Assembly (NCBI RefSeq): GCF_000719335.1
Contig: NZ_JOGB01000002.1
Location: 62,001-126,000, forward strand
DNA: 64,000 nt
Source of the DNA: Streptomyces sp. NRRL S-87
GTDB taxonomy: Bacteria > Actinomycetota > Actinomycetes > Streptomycetales > Streptomycetaceae
Direction: 5' to 3'
Shown here: one piece after another, positions 7,534 to 16,741 of the stretch
Layout of the letters: the number at the start of each line of letters is the position of its first letter
Position numbering within the stretch: the first letter of the stretch is position 1
The notes under the pieces: model-generated
What the model saw: the letters and a program-made list of their open reading frames with translations, nothing else
Database searches by the model: none
Told to the model about the DNA's origin: nothing
Program-made: the position numbers and the translations under genes

Positions 7534-8787
7534 GTGGACATGGCGATGATGCGGCTCCGGCGCGAGGACCCGCGTGTCGTCGGCAACTTCAGGCTGCACC
7601 GCCGCCTCGGCGCGGGCGGCATGGGCGTGGTCTACCTGGGCTCGGACCGGCGCGGCCAGCGCGTGGCGCTCAAGGTGATCCGCCCGGACCTCGCCGAGGA
7701 CCAGGAGTTCCGCTCCCGCTTCGCCCGCGAGGTGCAGGCGGCCCGCCGCATCCGCGGGGGCTGCACGGCCCGGTTGGTGGCCGCCGACCTGGACGCCGAG
7801 CGCCCCTGGTTCGCCACCCAGTACGTGCCCGGGCCCTCGCTCCACGACAAGGTCAACGAGGGCGGCCCGCTCTCCGCCGCGCAGATCGCCGCCATCGGCG
7901 CCGCGCTGTCGGAGGGCCTGGTCGCCGTGCACGAGGCCGGGGTCGTCCACCGCGACCTCAAGCCTTCGAACATCCTGCTCTCCCCCAAGGGTCCCCGGAT
8001 CATCGACTTCGGCATCGCCTGGGCGACCGGGGCGTCCACCCTCACCCATGTGGGCACCGCCGTCGGCTCCCCCGGCTTCCTCGCGCCCGAGCAGGTGCGC
8101 GGCGCGGCCGTGACCCCGGCCACCGACGTGTTCGCGCTCGGCGCCACCCTGGCGTACGCCGCCACCGCCGACTCGCCTTTCGGCCACGGCAGTTCCGAGG
8201 TGATGCTGTACCGGGTCGTGCACGAGGAGCCGCAGCTGTACGGCGTGCCGGACTCGCTCGCCCCGCTCGTGCAGGCCTGCCTGGCCAAGGACCCGGAGGA
8301 GCGCCCCACCACGCTCCAACTGTCGATGCGGCTCAAGGAGATCGCGGCCCGCGAGGCGCAGGGGCTGCCGGACCTGCGGCCGCCGGCGCCGCGCACGCAG
8401 CAGGACCGGCCCAGCGGCCGGCTGGCGGAGCAGTACGCGCACCAGCGCACCGAGCGCCGGCCGGCGGGCACCCCCGCGCCGCGCCCCCAGCAGGGCGCCG
8501 GCACCCGTCCGGCCACGGGCCCGGCCTCCGGAACGGGGCCGCGCACCCCCGGTGGCGCGGTGGCGGGCCAGGCCCGCGACACCGTGCGGTCGGGACCGCG
8601 CACCGGCCCGCAGGCCAGGCCCCGCACGGGCCCCCGTACGGACGGTCGGGGTGCGGCCCGGGCCACCGGGGCGGGGACGCGGCGGCCGGCGGGGCCGGAC
8701 CGGAAGCTGCTGCGGCAGCGGCTGATCGTGTTCGTGGTGGTCACGCTGATCGTGGCGCTGGGCATCGCGGCGGCGCAGAAGTTCTGA
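7534..8787 (+). CDS. Ser/Thr protein kinase, tail-anchored
   Basis: Hanks-type protein kinase of about 417 residues. The kinase domain (about 17-285) has the P-loop GAGGMGVVY (26-34), ATP lysine K47 in VALKVI, catalytic HRDLKPSNILL, metal-binding DFG in IIDFGIAW, and the APEQV substrate loop. A Pro/Arg/Thr/Gly-rich linker (about 290-390) leads to a single C-terminal membrane segment (LIVFVVVTLIVALGIAAA) that ends only about four residues later, so there is no external sensor domain. Possible starts are GTG 7534 or ATG 7540/7546. Substrate unknown; family members control envelope and developmental processes. Confidence 0.9.
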   Translation: MDMAMMRLRREDPRVVGNFRLHRRLGAGGMGVVYLGSDRRGQRVALKVIRPDLAEDQEFRSRFAREVQAARRIRGGCTARLVAADLDAERPWFATQYVPGPSLHDKVNEGGPLSAAQIAAIGAALSEGLVAVHEAGVVHRDLKPSNILLSPKGPRIIDFGIAWATGASTLTHVGTAVGSPGFLAPEQVRGAAVTPATDVFALGATLAYAATADSPFGHGSSEVMLYRVVHEEPQLYGVPDSLAPLVQACLAKDPEERPTTLQLSMRLKEIAAREAQGLPDLRPPAPRTQQDRPSGRLAEQYAHQRTERRPAGTPAPRPQQGAGTRPATGPASGTGPRTPGGAVAGQARDTVRSGPRTGPQARPRTGPRTDGRGAARATGAGTRRPAGPDRKLLRQRLIVFVVVTLIVALGIAAAQKF

Positions 8788-8833
8788 GGGAAGCCCGCGG
8801 CAGGCGTCGGGTCGCGAACGGGAGCGCGGGGCC

Positions 8834-9652
8834 TCAGGCGCCCGGGCGGCCCGTGGCCACCGCGTAGAAGGCGACCGCCGCGGCAGCGCCGACGTTGAGC
8901 GAGTCGACGCCGTGGGCCATGGGGATGCGCACCCATTCGTCGGCCGCGCGCAGGGCCTGCGTGGACAGGCCGTCGCCCTCGGCGCCCAGCATCAGCGCCA
9001 CCCGGTCCAGGGTGTGCGGGGCGGCGTCGTCGATGGCCGAGGCCTTCTCGTGCGGGGTGAGGGCGAGCAGCTTGAAGCCGTGCTCGCGGACCGTCTCCAG
9101 GCTGCGCGGCCAGGAGTCCAGGCGTGCGTACGGCACCGAGAAGACCGCGCCCATCGAGACCTTCACCGAGCGGCGGTAGAGCGGGTCAGCGCAGTCCGGG
9201 GAGAGCAGTACCGCGTCCATGCCGAGGGCGGCGGCGCTGCGGAAGATCGCGCCGATGTTGGTGTGGTCGTTCACGGACTCCATCACCACGACGCGGCGGG
9301 CGCCCGCCAGCAGTTCGTCGGCGGTGGGCAGCGGCTTGCGCTGCATGGAGGCCAGCGCGCCGCGGTGCACGTGGTAGCCCGTGACGCGCTCGGCGAGCTC
9401 CGGGCTCACCGCGTAGACGGGGGCCGGGAGCTCGTCGATCACGTCGCGCATGACGTCGACCCACTTCGCGGACAGCAGCATCGAGCGCATCTCGTAGCCG
9501 GCTTCCTTGGCCCGTCTGATGACCTTCTCGCCCTCGGCGATGAACAGGCCCTCGGCGGGCTCGCGCTTGCGCCGGAGTTCGACGTCGGTCAGGCCCGTGT
9601 AGTCGCGCAGGCGCGGGTCGTCGGGGTCCTCGACGGTGATGAGATCAGCCAC
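8834..9652 (-). CDS. TrmH/SpoU-family RNA 2'-O-methyltransferase
   Basis: SPOUT methyltransferase of 272 residues, expected to transfer methyl from S-adenosylmethionine to a ribose 2'-OH of rRNA or tRNA. It shows all three SpoU motifs: NDHTNIGAIFRSAAALG (motif 1), LMLGAEGDGLS (motif 2) and IPMAHGVDSLNVGAAAAVAFY (motif 3, the trefoil-knot cofactor site). An N-terminal substrate-binding extension (about 1-95) resembles the 2'-O-methyltransferase substrate-binding domain. The exact RNA target cannot be inferred. It lies 124 bases downstream of the precorrin-2/SUMT gene on the same strand and may be read through from it. Confidence 0.87.
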   Translation of the reverse strand: MADLITVEDPDDPRLRDYTGLTDVELRRKREPAEGLFIAEGEKVIRRAKEAGYEMRSMLLSAKWVDVMRDVIDELPAPVYAVSPELAERVTGYHVHRGALASMQRKPLPTADELLAGARRVVVMESVNDHTNIGAIFRSAAALGMDAVLLSPDCADPLYRRSVKVSMGAVFSVPYARLDSWPRSLETVREHGFKLLALTPHEKASAIDDAAPHTLDRVALMLGAEGDGLSTQALRAADEWVRIPMAHGVDSLNVGAAAAVAFYAVATGRPGA

Positions 9653-9776
9653 AGGGTGATACTGCCTTGTCCTGGGTGTGGTGCCAACGGGCGGGCACGA
9701 GATGGGTTACCCGCGGTTACTCGGCTCCGGTCCCGGGTGGGTGGGGCGACCGCCGCGGGCGGCCGCCTTCCGGATG

Positions 9777-11027
9777 TCAGGCGGTGGTGGGGATCGGCGG
9801 GACGCCCACGTTCACGACGTCGCCGATGACGATGACCGCGGGCGGGCGGACGTCCTGCGCGCGTACGGTCTCGCCCACGGTGGCCAGGGTGGCGTCCACG
9901 CGGCGCTGGGCCGCCGTGGTGCCCTCCTGGATGACGGCCACGGGCGTCTCGGCGGCCTTGCCGTGCGCGACGAGCGCGGCGGCGATGGCGCCGATCTTGT
10001 CCACGCCCATCAGGACCACCAGGGTGCCGGTGAGCTTGGCCATCGCGGCCCAGTCGACGAGCGACCGCGGGTCCTCGGGCGCGACGTGGCCGCTGACCAC
10101 CGTGAACTCGTGCGCCACACCGCGGTGGGTGACGGGGATCCCGGCGGCCGAGGGCACGGAGATCGAGCTGGAGATGCCAGGCACGACGGTACAGGGGATG
10201 CCGGCCTCCGCGAGCGCCTGGGCCTCCTCCATGCCGCGGCCGAAGACGTACGGGTCGCCGCCCTTGAGGCGGACCACGGCCTTGCCGGCCTTGGCGTGCT
10301 CGATCAGGGCGTTGTTGATGGCCTCCTGGGCCATGAAGCGGCCGTACGGGATCTTCGCCGCGTCGATGACCTCGACGTGCGGGGGGAGTTCGTCGAGCAG
10401 GTCGCGGGGGCCGAGGCGGTCCGCGATGACCACGTCGGCCTGGGCCAGCAGGCGGCGGCCGCGCACGGTGATGAGGTCGGGGTCGCCGGGACCGCCGCCG
10501 ACGAGCGCGACGGAGGGGCCGCGCAGGTCCTTCGTACGGTGCTCGGGGGCGGCCAGGGAACCGTCCCGGAGCCCCTCGACGATGGCGTCGCGGACGGCGG
10601 CGGATCGGCGCGGGTCGTTGCCGGTCAGGACGGCGACCGTGACGCCCTCGCTGCGGCCGGTGGCAGGGGTCCAGGCGGTGGCGGCCTCGGCGTCGTCGCT
10701 GCGCACGCACCAGACGCGCGCGCGCTCCGCCTCGGCGGAGGCCCGGTCGTTGGCCTCGCGGTCCCGGGTGGCGATCAGGGCGTACCAGGCGTCGGCGAGG
10801 TCGCCTTCCTGGTAGCGGCGGCGCTCCCAGCGGATCTCACCGGTCTCCGCCATGGCGTCCACCGAGGGGGTGGCGGACGGGGAGATCAGGACGACGTCGG
10901 CACCGGCCGCGACGAGGGCCGGCAGGCGGCGCTGGGCGACCTGGCCGCCGCCGATGACGACGACGCGCCGGCCGGTGAGGCGCAGGCCGACGGGGTACGC
11001 GGGGGCCTGGGGTTCCTGTGCTGCCAT
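9777..11027 (-). CDS. cobA: Precorrin-2 dehydrogenase / uroporphyrinogen-III C-methyltransferase fusion
   Basis: Bifunctional tetrapyrrole enzyme of 416 residues. The N-terminal part (about 12-155) is a siroheme-synthase NAD-binding domain (GRRVVVIGGGQVAQRRLPAL). The C-terminal part (about 165-410) is a SUMT methyltransferase with VALVGGGPGDPDLITVRG, VRLKGGDPYVFGRG and the PGISSSISVPSAAGIPVTHRG loop. It should convert uroporphyrinogen III to precorrin-2 and oxidise it to sirohydrochlorin, feeding cobalamin and siroheme. It lacks an obvious separate chelatase domain, so CysG-like three-step activity is uncertain. It lies downstream of bluB-cobT but behind a terminator, so it probably has its own promoter. 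Confidence 0.9.
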   Translation of the reverse strand: MAAQEPQAPAYPVGLRLTGRRVVVIGGGQVAQRRLPALVAAGADVVLISPSATPSVDAMAETGEIRWERRRYQEGDLADAWYALIATRDREANDRASAEAERARVWCVRSDDAEAATAWTPATGRSEGVTVAVLTGNDPRRSAAVRDAIVEGLRDGSLAAPEHRTKDLRGPSVALVGGGPGDPDLITVRGRRLLAQADVVIADRLGPRDLLDELPPHVEVIDAAKIPYGRFMAQEAINNALIEHAKAGKAVVRLKGGDPYVFGRGMEEAQALAEAGIPCTVVPGISSSISVPSAAGIPVTHRGVAHEFTVVSGHVAPEDPRSLVDWAAMAKLTGTLVVLMGVDKIGAIAAALVAHGKAAETPVAVIQEGTTAAQRRVDATLATVGETVRAQDVRPPAVIVIGDVVNVGVPPIPTTA

Positions 11028-11212
11028 GGCGGTGCGGCTCCTGAGGGGCGGTGTGCCTGGGTGCCGCTGCTGCGCTGGAGCGGCGTGTCCTTTGTGACGT
11101 GCGGTTTCGTGTGCGTGCCGGGTCCACGATACGGCGGGTGCCGGGACCGTCGCCCTGCGGGGCGGGGCCCCGGACCCCCGGCCGCCCCCAGGCGCCGGCG
11201 GGGCCGGAGTGG

Positions 11213-11248
11213 CCGCCGGCGGGGCTGCGGTCGCAGCCCCGCCGGCGG
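11213..11248. terminator. bluB-cobT terminator
   Basis: GC-rich perfect stem of up to 17 bp (11213-11229 with 11232-11248) just downstream of the bluB-cobT stop on the minus strand and upstream of cobA. No T-run, as is common in high-GC actinobacteria. Confidence 0.7.
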
Positions 11249-11260
11249 AATCGGTACGGG

Positions 11261-14200
11261 TTACTTCTCGGTGACGCCGGCCGAGTCGAACGTGGCCACC
11301 TCGTGCATGGCGCGGGCGGCGCTCTGGACCAGCGGGAGCGCCAGGAGGGCGCCGGTGCCCTCGCCGAGGCGGAGGTCGAGGTCGACCAGCGGGCGCAGCC
11401 CGAGCTTGTTCAGGGCGGCGACGTGGCCCGGTTCGGCGGAGCGGTGGCCGGCGATGCAGGCCGCCAGGGACTCCGGGGCGATGGCGCGGGCCACCAGGGC
11501 GGCCGCGCCGGCGCTGACGCCGTCGAGGATGACCGGCGTACGCAGGGACGCGCCGCCGAGGACGAGGCCCACCATGGCCGCGTGCTCCAGGCCGCCGATG
11601 GCCGCCAGGACGCCGATCGGATCCGCCGGGTCCGGCTGGTGGAACTCGATGGCCCGGCGCACGACCTCGGTCTTGCGGGCCAGGGTCTCGTCGTTGATGC
11701 CGGTGCCGCGGCCGGTGACCTCGGACGGGTCCGTGTCCGTGAAGACGGAGATCAGTGCGGCGGAGGCGGTGGTGTTCGCGATGCCCATCTCACCGGTGAG
11801 GAGGCCCTTGTTGCCCGCCGCGACGAGGTCGCGGGCGGTCTCGATGCCCACCTCGATGGCCGCGATCGCCTCCTCGCGGGTCATGGCGGGACCGGTGGTC
11901 ATGTCGGCGGTGCCGGCGCGGACCTTGCGCGGCAGCAGGCCCGGGGTGGCCGGCAGCTCGCCGGCGACGCCCACGTCGACGACGCAGACCTCGGCGCCCA
12001 CCTGGTTCGCGAAGGCGTTGCAGACCGCGCCGCCGCCGAGGAAGTTGGCGACCATCTGGGAGGTCACCTCCTGCGGCCAGGGGGTGACGCCCTGGGCGTG
12101 CACGCCGTGGTCGCCCGCGAAGATCGCGACGGCCGCGGGCTCCGGGATCGGCGGGGGGCACATCCGGGACAGCCCGGACAGCTGCGCGGAGATGATCTCC
12201 AGCATGCCGAGCGCACCGGCCGGCTTGGTCATGCGCTTCTGCCGCTCCCAGGCCTCGCCGAGCGCCTTGGCGTCGAGCGGGCGGATGTTGGAGACGGTCT
12301 CGGAGAGCAGGTCGTGGGGCTCCTCGCCGGGCAGCGCGCGGCGGCCGTACGTCTCCTCGTGGACGACCCACGACAGCGGGCGGCGCTTGGACCAGCCCGC
12401 CTGCATCAGCTCGGGCTCGTCCGGGAACTCGTCGACGTACCCGACGCACAGGTAGGCGACGACCTCCAGGTGCTCGGGCAGGCCGAGGGCGCGGACCATC
12501 TCGCGCTCGTCGAAGAAGCTGACCCAGCCGACGCCCAGGCCCTCGGCGCGGGCGGCGAGCCACAGGTTCTCCACCGCGAGGGCGGAGGAGTACGGCGCCA
12601 TCTGCGGCTGGGTGTGGCGGCCCAGGGTGTGGCGGCCGCCGCGGGTCGGGTCGGCGGTGACCACGATGTTCACGGGCGTGTCGAGGATGGCCTCGATCTT
12701 CAGTTCCTTGAACTGCTTGGCCCGGCCCTTGGGGAGCGACTTGGCGTAGGCCTCGCGCTGGCGCGTGGCGAGCTCGTGCATCGTGCGCCGGGTGTCGGCG
12801 GAGCGGATGACCACGAAGTCCCAGGGCTGGGAGTGACCGACGCTCGGGGCGGTGTGGGCGGCCTCCAGGACGCGCAGCAGCACCTCGTGCGGGATCGGGT
12901 CGGTGCGGAAGCCGTTGCGGATGTCGCGGCGCTCGCGCATCACCCGCAGGACGGCCTCGCGCTCGGCGTCGGCGTAGCCGGGGGCCGGGGCGGGGCGGTC
13001 CTCGTCGGCTCCGGCGGCCTCGTCGGCTCCGGCGGCCCCGTCGGCGGCGTCGACGGGTGCGGTCGGCTCGACGGGCTCCACCGGGCCGGCCTGGTCCGCG
13101 GGCGCCTGCGGGGCGAGGGCGTCCGTGGCGGCGACGGCCTCGGACGCGGCGGCCGGCTGCTCCGGTGCCGCCTCCGGGGTCTCGGGGACGACGGTCAGGG
13201 CCTCGGCGGGCACGGCTTCCGGGCCCTGCGCGGGGTCACCCTCGGCGGCCGGGGCCTCGGGCTGCTGCGGTACGGGGACGGGCTGCGGCTCGGCGGCGAC
13301 CGCGTCGGCGGCGACCGGGGGGACCGGCACGGCGACCGGCTCGGCGGCGGCGGCCTCGGCGGCGACCGGCTCGGCGGCCATCGGCTGCGCGAGGACCGGC
13401 TCGGCCGCGACCGGCTCGGCGGCGGGCTCCACGACCACGGGCTCGGGCGCCGGCCCGACCGCGGCCTCGGCCGCGGGCGCTGCCTCGGCCGCGAGCGGCT
13501 GGGCGGCACCCTCGGCGGGCGCCTCGACGGCGGCCTCGGCGACGGGCTGCGACTCCGCCGGGGCGGGCTCCGCGGGCGCGACGACCGCCGGCTCGGCGGC
13601 GGCCTGCACGGGTACGGCGGCCTCGGGCACCACCGGCTCGGCGGGACCGGTGGCCGCGGCGACGGCGGCCTCGGCGGCGGCCGGATCGGCGATGGCGGAC
13701 TCGGCGACGACGGGAGCTGCGACGACGGACTCGGCGACCGGGGCCTCCGGCGCGGCGGGCGCGGGCTGGGCCGCGACGGCGGCGCCGCCGGAGACCAGGA
13801 CGTCGGCCAGGACCGGGCCGGGCGCGGGCGCGACGGCCTCGGCCACCGGCTCGGCGGCGGCCGCGACGGGCTCGGCCGGAGCGGCGGGGGCCGCCGCGGC
13901 AGCCTGTTCCGGCGCGGGGGCAGCGAGGACCTCGGCGGGGACGGCCACACCTTCGGCGGGGGTGGCCTGCGGGGCCGGGGCGGGGACGGCGGCCGCCACG
14001 ACCGCTTCGGCGGGTCCACCGGGGACGGCGACCGGCTGCCCGGCGGCCTCGCCGGGCAGGCCCGGGTCGGCGGCCGCGGGCGGGACCGGCGCACCGGCGG
14101 TGCCGGGGCCGACCGGTGCGCCGGGCGCGGCCGCGGCCTCCGGTGCCGCGCCGGGCACGGGCTCGGCGACGGCGGCCGGCGCCACCGGAGCGGCGACCTG

Positions 14201-14980
14201 CGGCGCCTCCGCACCCCAGGGGGCGCCCGCCTGCGGCGGGATCTCGCCCAGCTGCGGGCCGGGCAGCACGCCCGCGTCGAGGTGCTCGGTGCGCGCTACG
14301 TCGAAGTACTCGGGGCCGGTGGTCGGCGGGCCGGGCTGGCGTACCGGCATGGCCGCGGGCGCGGTGGCGGCGACCGGGGCGGCGGGCGCGGCGAGCGGCG
14401 CGGCGGGGACCGGCTCGGCCGGGGCGGCGGGGCCCCGGTCGGCGAGGGAGCGTACGACCCCGCCGGTGGCGTCGGGGACCGGCGGGCCCATGTGCAGCGG
14501 GCGGCGGGCCGGGGGCGGGGTGGTGGGCACGCCGGCGGGCGGCGTCATGCGGACGCCGCCGAGGTCCACGGCGCCGGAGTCGCGGCCGCCGGCCTCGTGC
14601 GAGCCCATCTCGTAGCCGCCGGGGGCGGGGAGGCCCGCACCGCCCGGGGCCTGGGTGGCGGCCGGGTCGTAGCCGGCGGTCTCGAAGGCGCCCGGCTCGT
14701 AGCTCCCGGTCTGGAAGGACCCGGTCTCGAAGGGGTCCTCGGCGAAGGGCGCGGGCGCGGCCTGGGGCACGATCTGGGGGTCGCTCCAGACGCCCTGGCC
14801 GGTGCCGCTGGGCATGAGCAGCACCTCGTCCTCGTCGGCGCCGTTGTCGGCCGGGTCGAGATAGGTGTACGCGCCCGCAACCGGGAGGCCCGGCTCCGCG
14901 GCGGGGATGCCGCCCTGCTGATCCACCATGCCCGCGTTCTCCGGGAGACCCTCGCCCGGAACCTGGCCGGTGTCAGTCAT
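11261..14980 (-). CDS. cobT: BluB-CobT fusion with long low-complexity N-terminus
   Basis: Very long protein of 1239 residues. Residues 1-660 are Ala/Pro/Val/Glu/Gly-rich and probably disordered. About 665-880 is a BluB/nitroreductase-type flavin domain (ERRDIRNGF, SVGHSQPWDFVVIR, GLGVGWVSFF), which should cut reduced FMN with O2 to 5,6-dimethylbenzimidazole. About 885-1239 is nicotinate-nucleotide:dimethylbenzimidazole phosphoribosyltransferase (GALGMLEIISAQLSG, FAGDHGVHAQGVTPWPQEVT, and the C-terminal RLGEGTGALLALPLVQ with the likely general-base Glu), which activates that base for the lower ligand of cobalamin. Both steps are consecutive, so the fusion makes sense. ATG at 14980 has AGGGG six bases upstream. 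Confidence 0.9.
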   Translation of the reverse strand: MTDTGQVPGEGLPENAGMVDQQGGIPAAEPGLPVAGAYTYLDPADNGADEDEVLLMPSGTGQGVWSDPQIVPQAAPAPFAEDPFETGSFQTGSYEPGAFETAGYDPAATQAPGGAGLPAPGGYEMGSHEAGGRDSGAVDLGGVRMTPPAGVPTTPPPARRPLHMGPPVPDATGGVVRSLADRGPAAPAEPVPAAPLAAPAAPVAATAPAAMPVRQPGPPTTGPEYFDVARTEHLDAGVLPGPQLGEIPPQAGAPWGAEAPQVAAPVAPAAVAEPVPGAAPEAAAAPGAPVGPGTAGAPVPPAAADPGLPGEAAGQPVAVPGGPAEAVVAAAVPAPAPQATPAEGVAVPAEVLAAPAPEQAAAAAPAAPAEPVAAAAEPVAEAVAPAPGPVLADVLVSGGAAVAAQPAPAAPEAPVAESVVAAPVVAESAIADPAAAEAAVAAATGPAEPVVPEAAVPVQAAAEPAVVAPAEPAPAESQPVAEAAVEAPAEGAAQPLAAEAAPAAEAAVGPAPEPVVVEPAAEPVAAEPVLAQPMAAEPVAAEAAAAEPVAVPVPPVAADAVAAEPQPVPVPQQPEAPAAEGDPAQGPEAVPAEALTVVPETPEAAPEQPAAASEAVAATDALAPQAPADQAGPVEPVEPTAPVDAADGAAGADEAAGADEDRPAPAPGYADAEREAVLRVMRERRDIRNGFRTDPIPHEVLLRVLEAAHTAPSVGHSQPWDFVVIRSADTRRTMHELATRQREAYAKSLPKGRAKQFKELKIEAILDTPVNIVVTADPTRGGRHTLGRHTQPQMAPYSSALAVENLWLAARAEGLGVGWVSFFDEREMVRALGLPEHLEVVAYLCVGYVDEFPDEPELMQAGWSKRRPLSWVVHEETYGRRALPGEEPHDLLSETVSNIRPLDAKALGEAWERQKRMTKPAGALGMLEIISAQLSGLSRMCPPPIPEPAAVAIFAGDHGVHAQGVTPWPQEVTSQMVANFLGGGAVCNAFANQVGAEVCVVDVGVAGELPATPGLLPRKVRAGTADMTTGPAMTREEAIAAIEVGIETARDLVAAGNKGLLTGEMGIANTTASAALISVFTDTDPSEVTGRGTGINDETLARKTEVVRRAIEFHQPDPADPIGVLAAIGGLEHAAMVGLVLGGASLRTPVILDGVSAGAAALVARAIAPESLAACIAGHRSAEPGHVAALNKLGLRPLVDLDLRLGEGTGALLALPLVQSAARAMHEVATFDSAGVTEK

Positions 14981-15412
14981 GCGTACCCCTCGCCCATCGG
15001 TTGTGCTTCTTCGATCAGGTCGCCCGGGGCGCCCGATCGCGGCACACCCGGCGCCCGTATGAACAACGAGCGGGTGAGCCGCGCGGCACGAACGCCCGCC
15101 GACAACAAGCATTGTCGCGGTCGTTCGCCGCCATGACAGCCTTTACCGCCATGGCCCGCTGTGGACTGCGCCACGTTGCGCGTCCTCCGGTCTCGCCGTA
15201 CCACAAAAGGCGCCCGAGCAGGGCGCCTTGTCCGGACATTTGGGACGGGAATCACCCGCACGGTCCAGTGCAGTACAACGGTCGGCCAGCCTACCGCGCG
15301 TGGCGCGCCGTCAGGATCACGGGGCGCCCCGCGCCGGGCCCGTTCCGCATGCCGGACGGCCGGACGGCCGGACGGGTCGCCCGGCGAACGCTCCGGCGCG
15401 CGCCGCCGTGCC
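14981..15412. other. Intergenic region between cobL and bluB-cobT
   Basis: No gene. It holds a terminator-like hairpin for cobL (15207-15229) and presumably the bluB-cobT promoter. I looked for a cobalamin riboswitch and see no recognisable B12 box. Confidence 0.55.
15207..15229 (-). terminator. cobL terminator
   Basis: AAGGCGCCC (15207-15215) and GGGCGCCTT (15221-15229) form a 9-bp stem with loop GAGCA. On the minus strand the stem is followed by TTTTGTGG, the expected U-tail for transcription coming from cobL. Confidence 0.7.
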
Positions 15413-16615
15413 TCAGCGGCTCTCCGCGCGCTGCGCCGAGAGGAGGAAGACGACCGACCGCTCGCGTTCGTCCCAGCTGTGCGGGTCGAGGCAGAGGGAC
15501 TGCAGCAGGACGCACTCCACGTCGTAGCCGCTGTCGGTGAGGGCGCGGCCGAGGGCTTCCGCCTCGTCGCGGGTGGCCGCGTGGGCGACGATGCGCTCGG
15601 GGCGCCGGTCGGCGCAGGCGGTGACCACGTCGGCCCCTCCCCCGCCGATGCGTACGACGTCGGGCTCGGGGAGGGATTCGAGGACGTGCGGGGCACGGCC
15701 GTGGACGACCTGGAGCTGGACGCCCCGCGCCCGGGCGGCGAGGGTCGCGCGTTCGCAGGCGCGTGGGTCCGCGTCGATCGCGATGACGGCGGCGCCGAAG
15801 GCCGCGGCGTCGACCGCCAGGGCGCCGGTGCCGGTGCCGATGTCCCAGACGAGGTCGCCGGTGCGGGGTCCGAGGCGGGCCAGCTGGGCGGCGCGCAGCT
15901 GGCCGCCGGCGCCCTCGGTGGCGCCCTCCTCCGCGCGGGCCCAGCCGCGCTCGCGGGCGGCACCGGGGTGGGCGCCGGCGAGCCAGCCACCGTCGACGCC
16001 GTCGACGGTGCCGCCGCCCCCGATGACGATGACGACGTTGGGGTCGCGCCAGGTGTGGTCGGCCACCTTGTCGGAGGTGAGGACGGTGACCTGCTCGCGC
16101 GCGGTGCCGAGTTCCTCGCAGATGACGAAGGTGCGGTGGACGCCGTCGAGGAGCAGGGCCAGTTCGGCGGGGCCCGCTCCCGGGGAGGTCAGCACGGCGA
16201 CCTTGGGGTGGGCGCGGCAGACGTTGACGGCCCGGCGCAGGGTGCGCGGGTGGGCCACGACCACGCGGGCGTCGTCCCAGGGCATGCCGGCGCGGGCGAA
16301 GGCGGCGGCGACGGAGGAGACCGCGGGGACGACCTCGACCTCGAGCCCGTGTTCGGGGGCGCGGAGGGTGCGTACGACGCCGAAGAAGCCGGGGTCGCCG
16401 TCGGCGAGGACCACGGCGGTGCCGCGGTGGCCGGCGATCGTACGGGCGGCCAGGCCGATGCTGCCCAGGCGGACGCGCTCGGCGGCCGGGGGGATCTCGG
16501 CGAGGTCCAGGTGGTGGGCGGAGCCCGCCACGAGGGTGGCGGCGGACAGCGCGGACTTCGCGGCCGCGGTGAGGGGCGAGCCGTCCCAGCCGATCACCGT
16601 GACCCGGTCGGCCAT
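15413..16615 (-). CDS. cobL: Precorrin-6Y C5,15-methyltransferase (decarboxylating), CbiE-CbiT fusion
   Basis: Corrin-ring enzyme of 400 residues. The N-terminal half (about 1-200) is a CbiE-like tetrapyrrole methylase (VTVIGWDGSPL, VVLADGDPGFFGVVRTL). The C-terminal half (about 215-395) is a CbiT-like class I methyltransferase (DLVWDIGTGTGALAVDAAAFG, VIAIDADPRACERA, RIGGGGADVV). Together they methylate C-5 and C-15 of precorrin-6B and decarboxylate the C-12 acetate. The fused form is the one known as CobL. It is the most upstream of the three corrin genes here, followed by its own terminator. Other cob genes must lie elsewhere. Confidence 0.9.
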   Translation of the reverse strand: MADRVTVIGWDGSPLTAAAKSALSAATLVAGSAHHLDLAEIPPAAERVRLGSIGLAARTIAGHRGTAVVLADGDPGFFGVVRTLRAPEHGLEVEVVPAVSSVAAAFARAGMPWDDARVVVAHPRTLRRAVNVCRAHPKVAVLTSPGAGPAELALLLDGVHRTFVICEELGTAREQVTVLTSDKVADHTWRDPNVVIVIGGGGTVDGVDGGWLAGAHPGAARERGWARAEEGATEGAGGQLRAAQLARLGPRTGDLVWDIGTGTGALAVDAAAFGAAVIAIDADPRACERATLAARARGVQLQVVHGRAPHVLESLPEPDVVRIGGGGADVVTACADRRPERIVAHAATRDEAEALGRALTDSGYDVECVLLQSLCLDPHSWDERERSVVFLLSAQRAESR

Positions 16616-16741
16616 GTGCGTCAGTCTCCTTTGGTCCGTACCGCGCGGTACCCGTGAGACTACCTGGTCACGGCGTACGCGGGCGCGGGCTCGGCGGGCC
16701 CGGCCCGATCGTCCTGGTCGGTTCGGGTCGGGACAGCGGGG

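Noticed and set aside
11051..15136. Very long plus-strand reading frame opposite bluB-cobT
   Set aside because: It mirrors the Ala/Pro codons of the minus-strand gene, has Gly/Arg-rich low-complexity translation and no domain; such shadows are common in high-GC DNA.
14981..15412. Cobalamin riboswitch before bluB-cobT
   Set aside because: I searched both strands for a B12-box-like core and the usual long paired leader and saw only a simple terminator hairpin for cobL.
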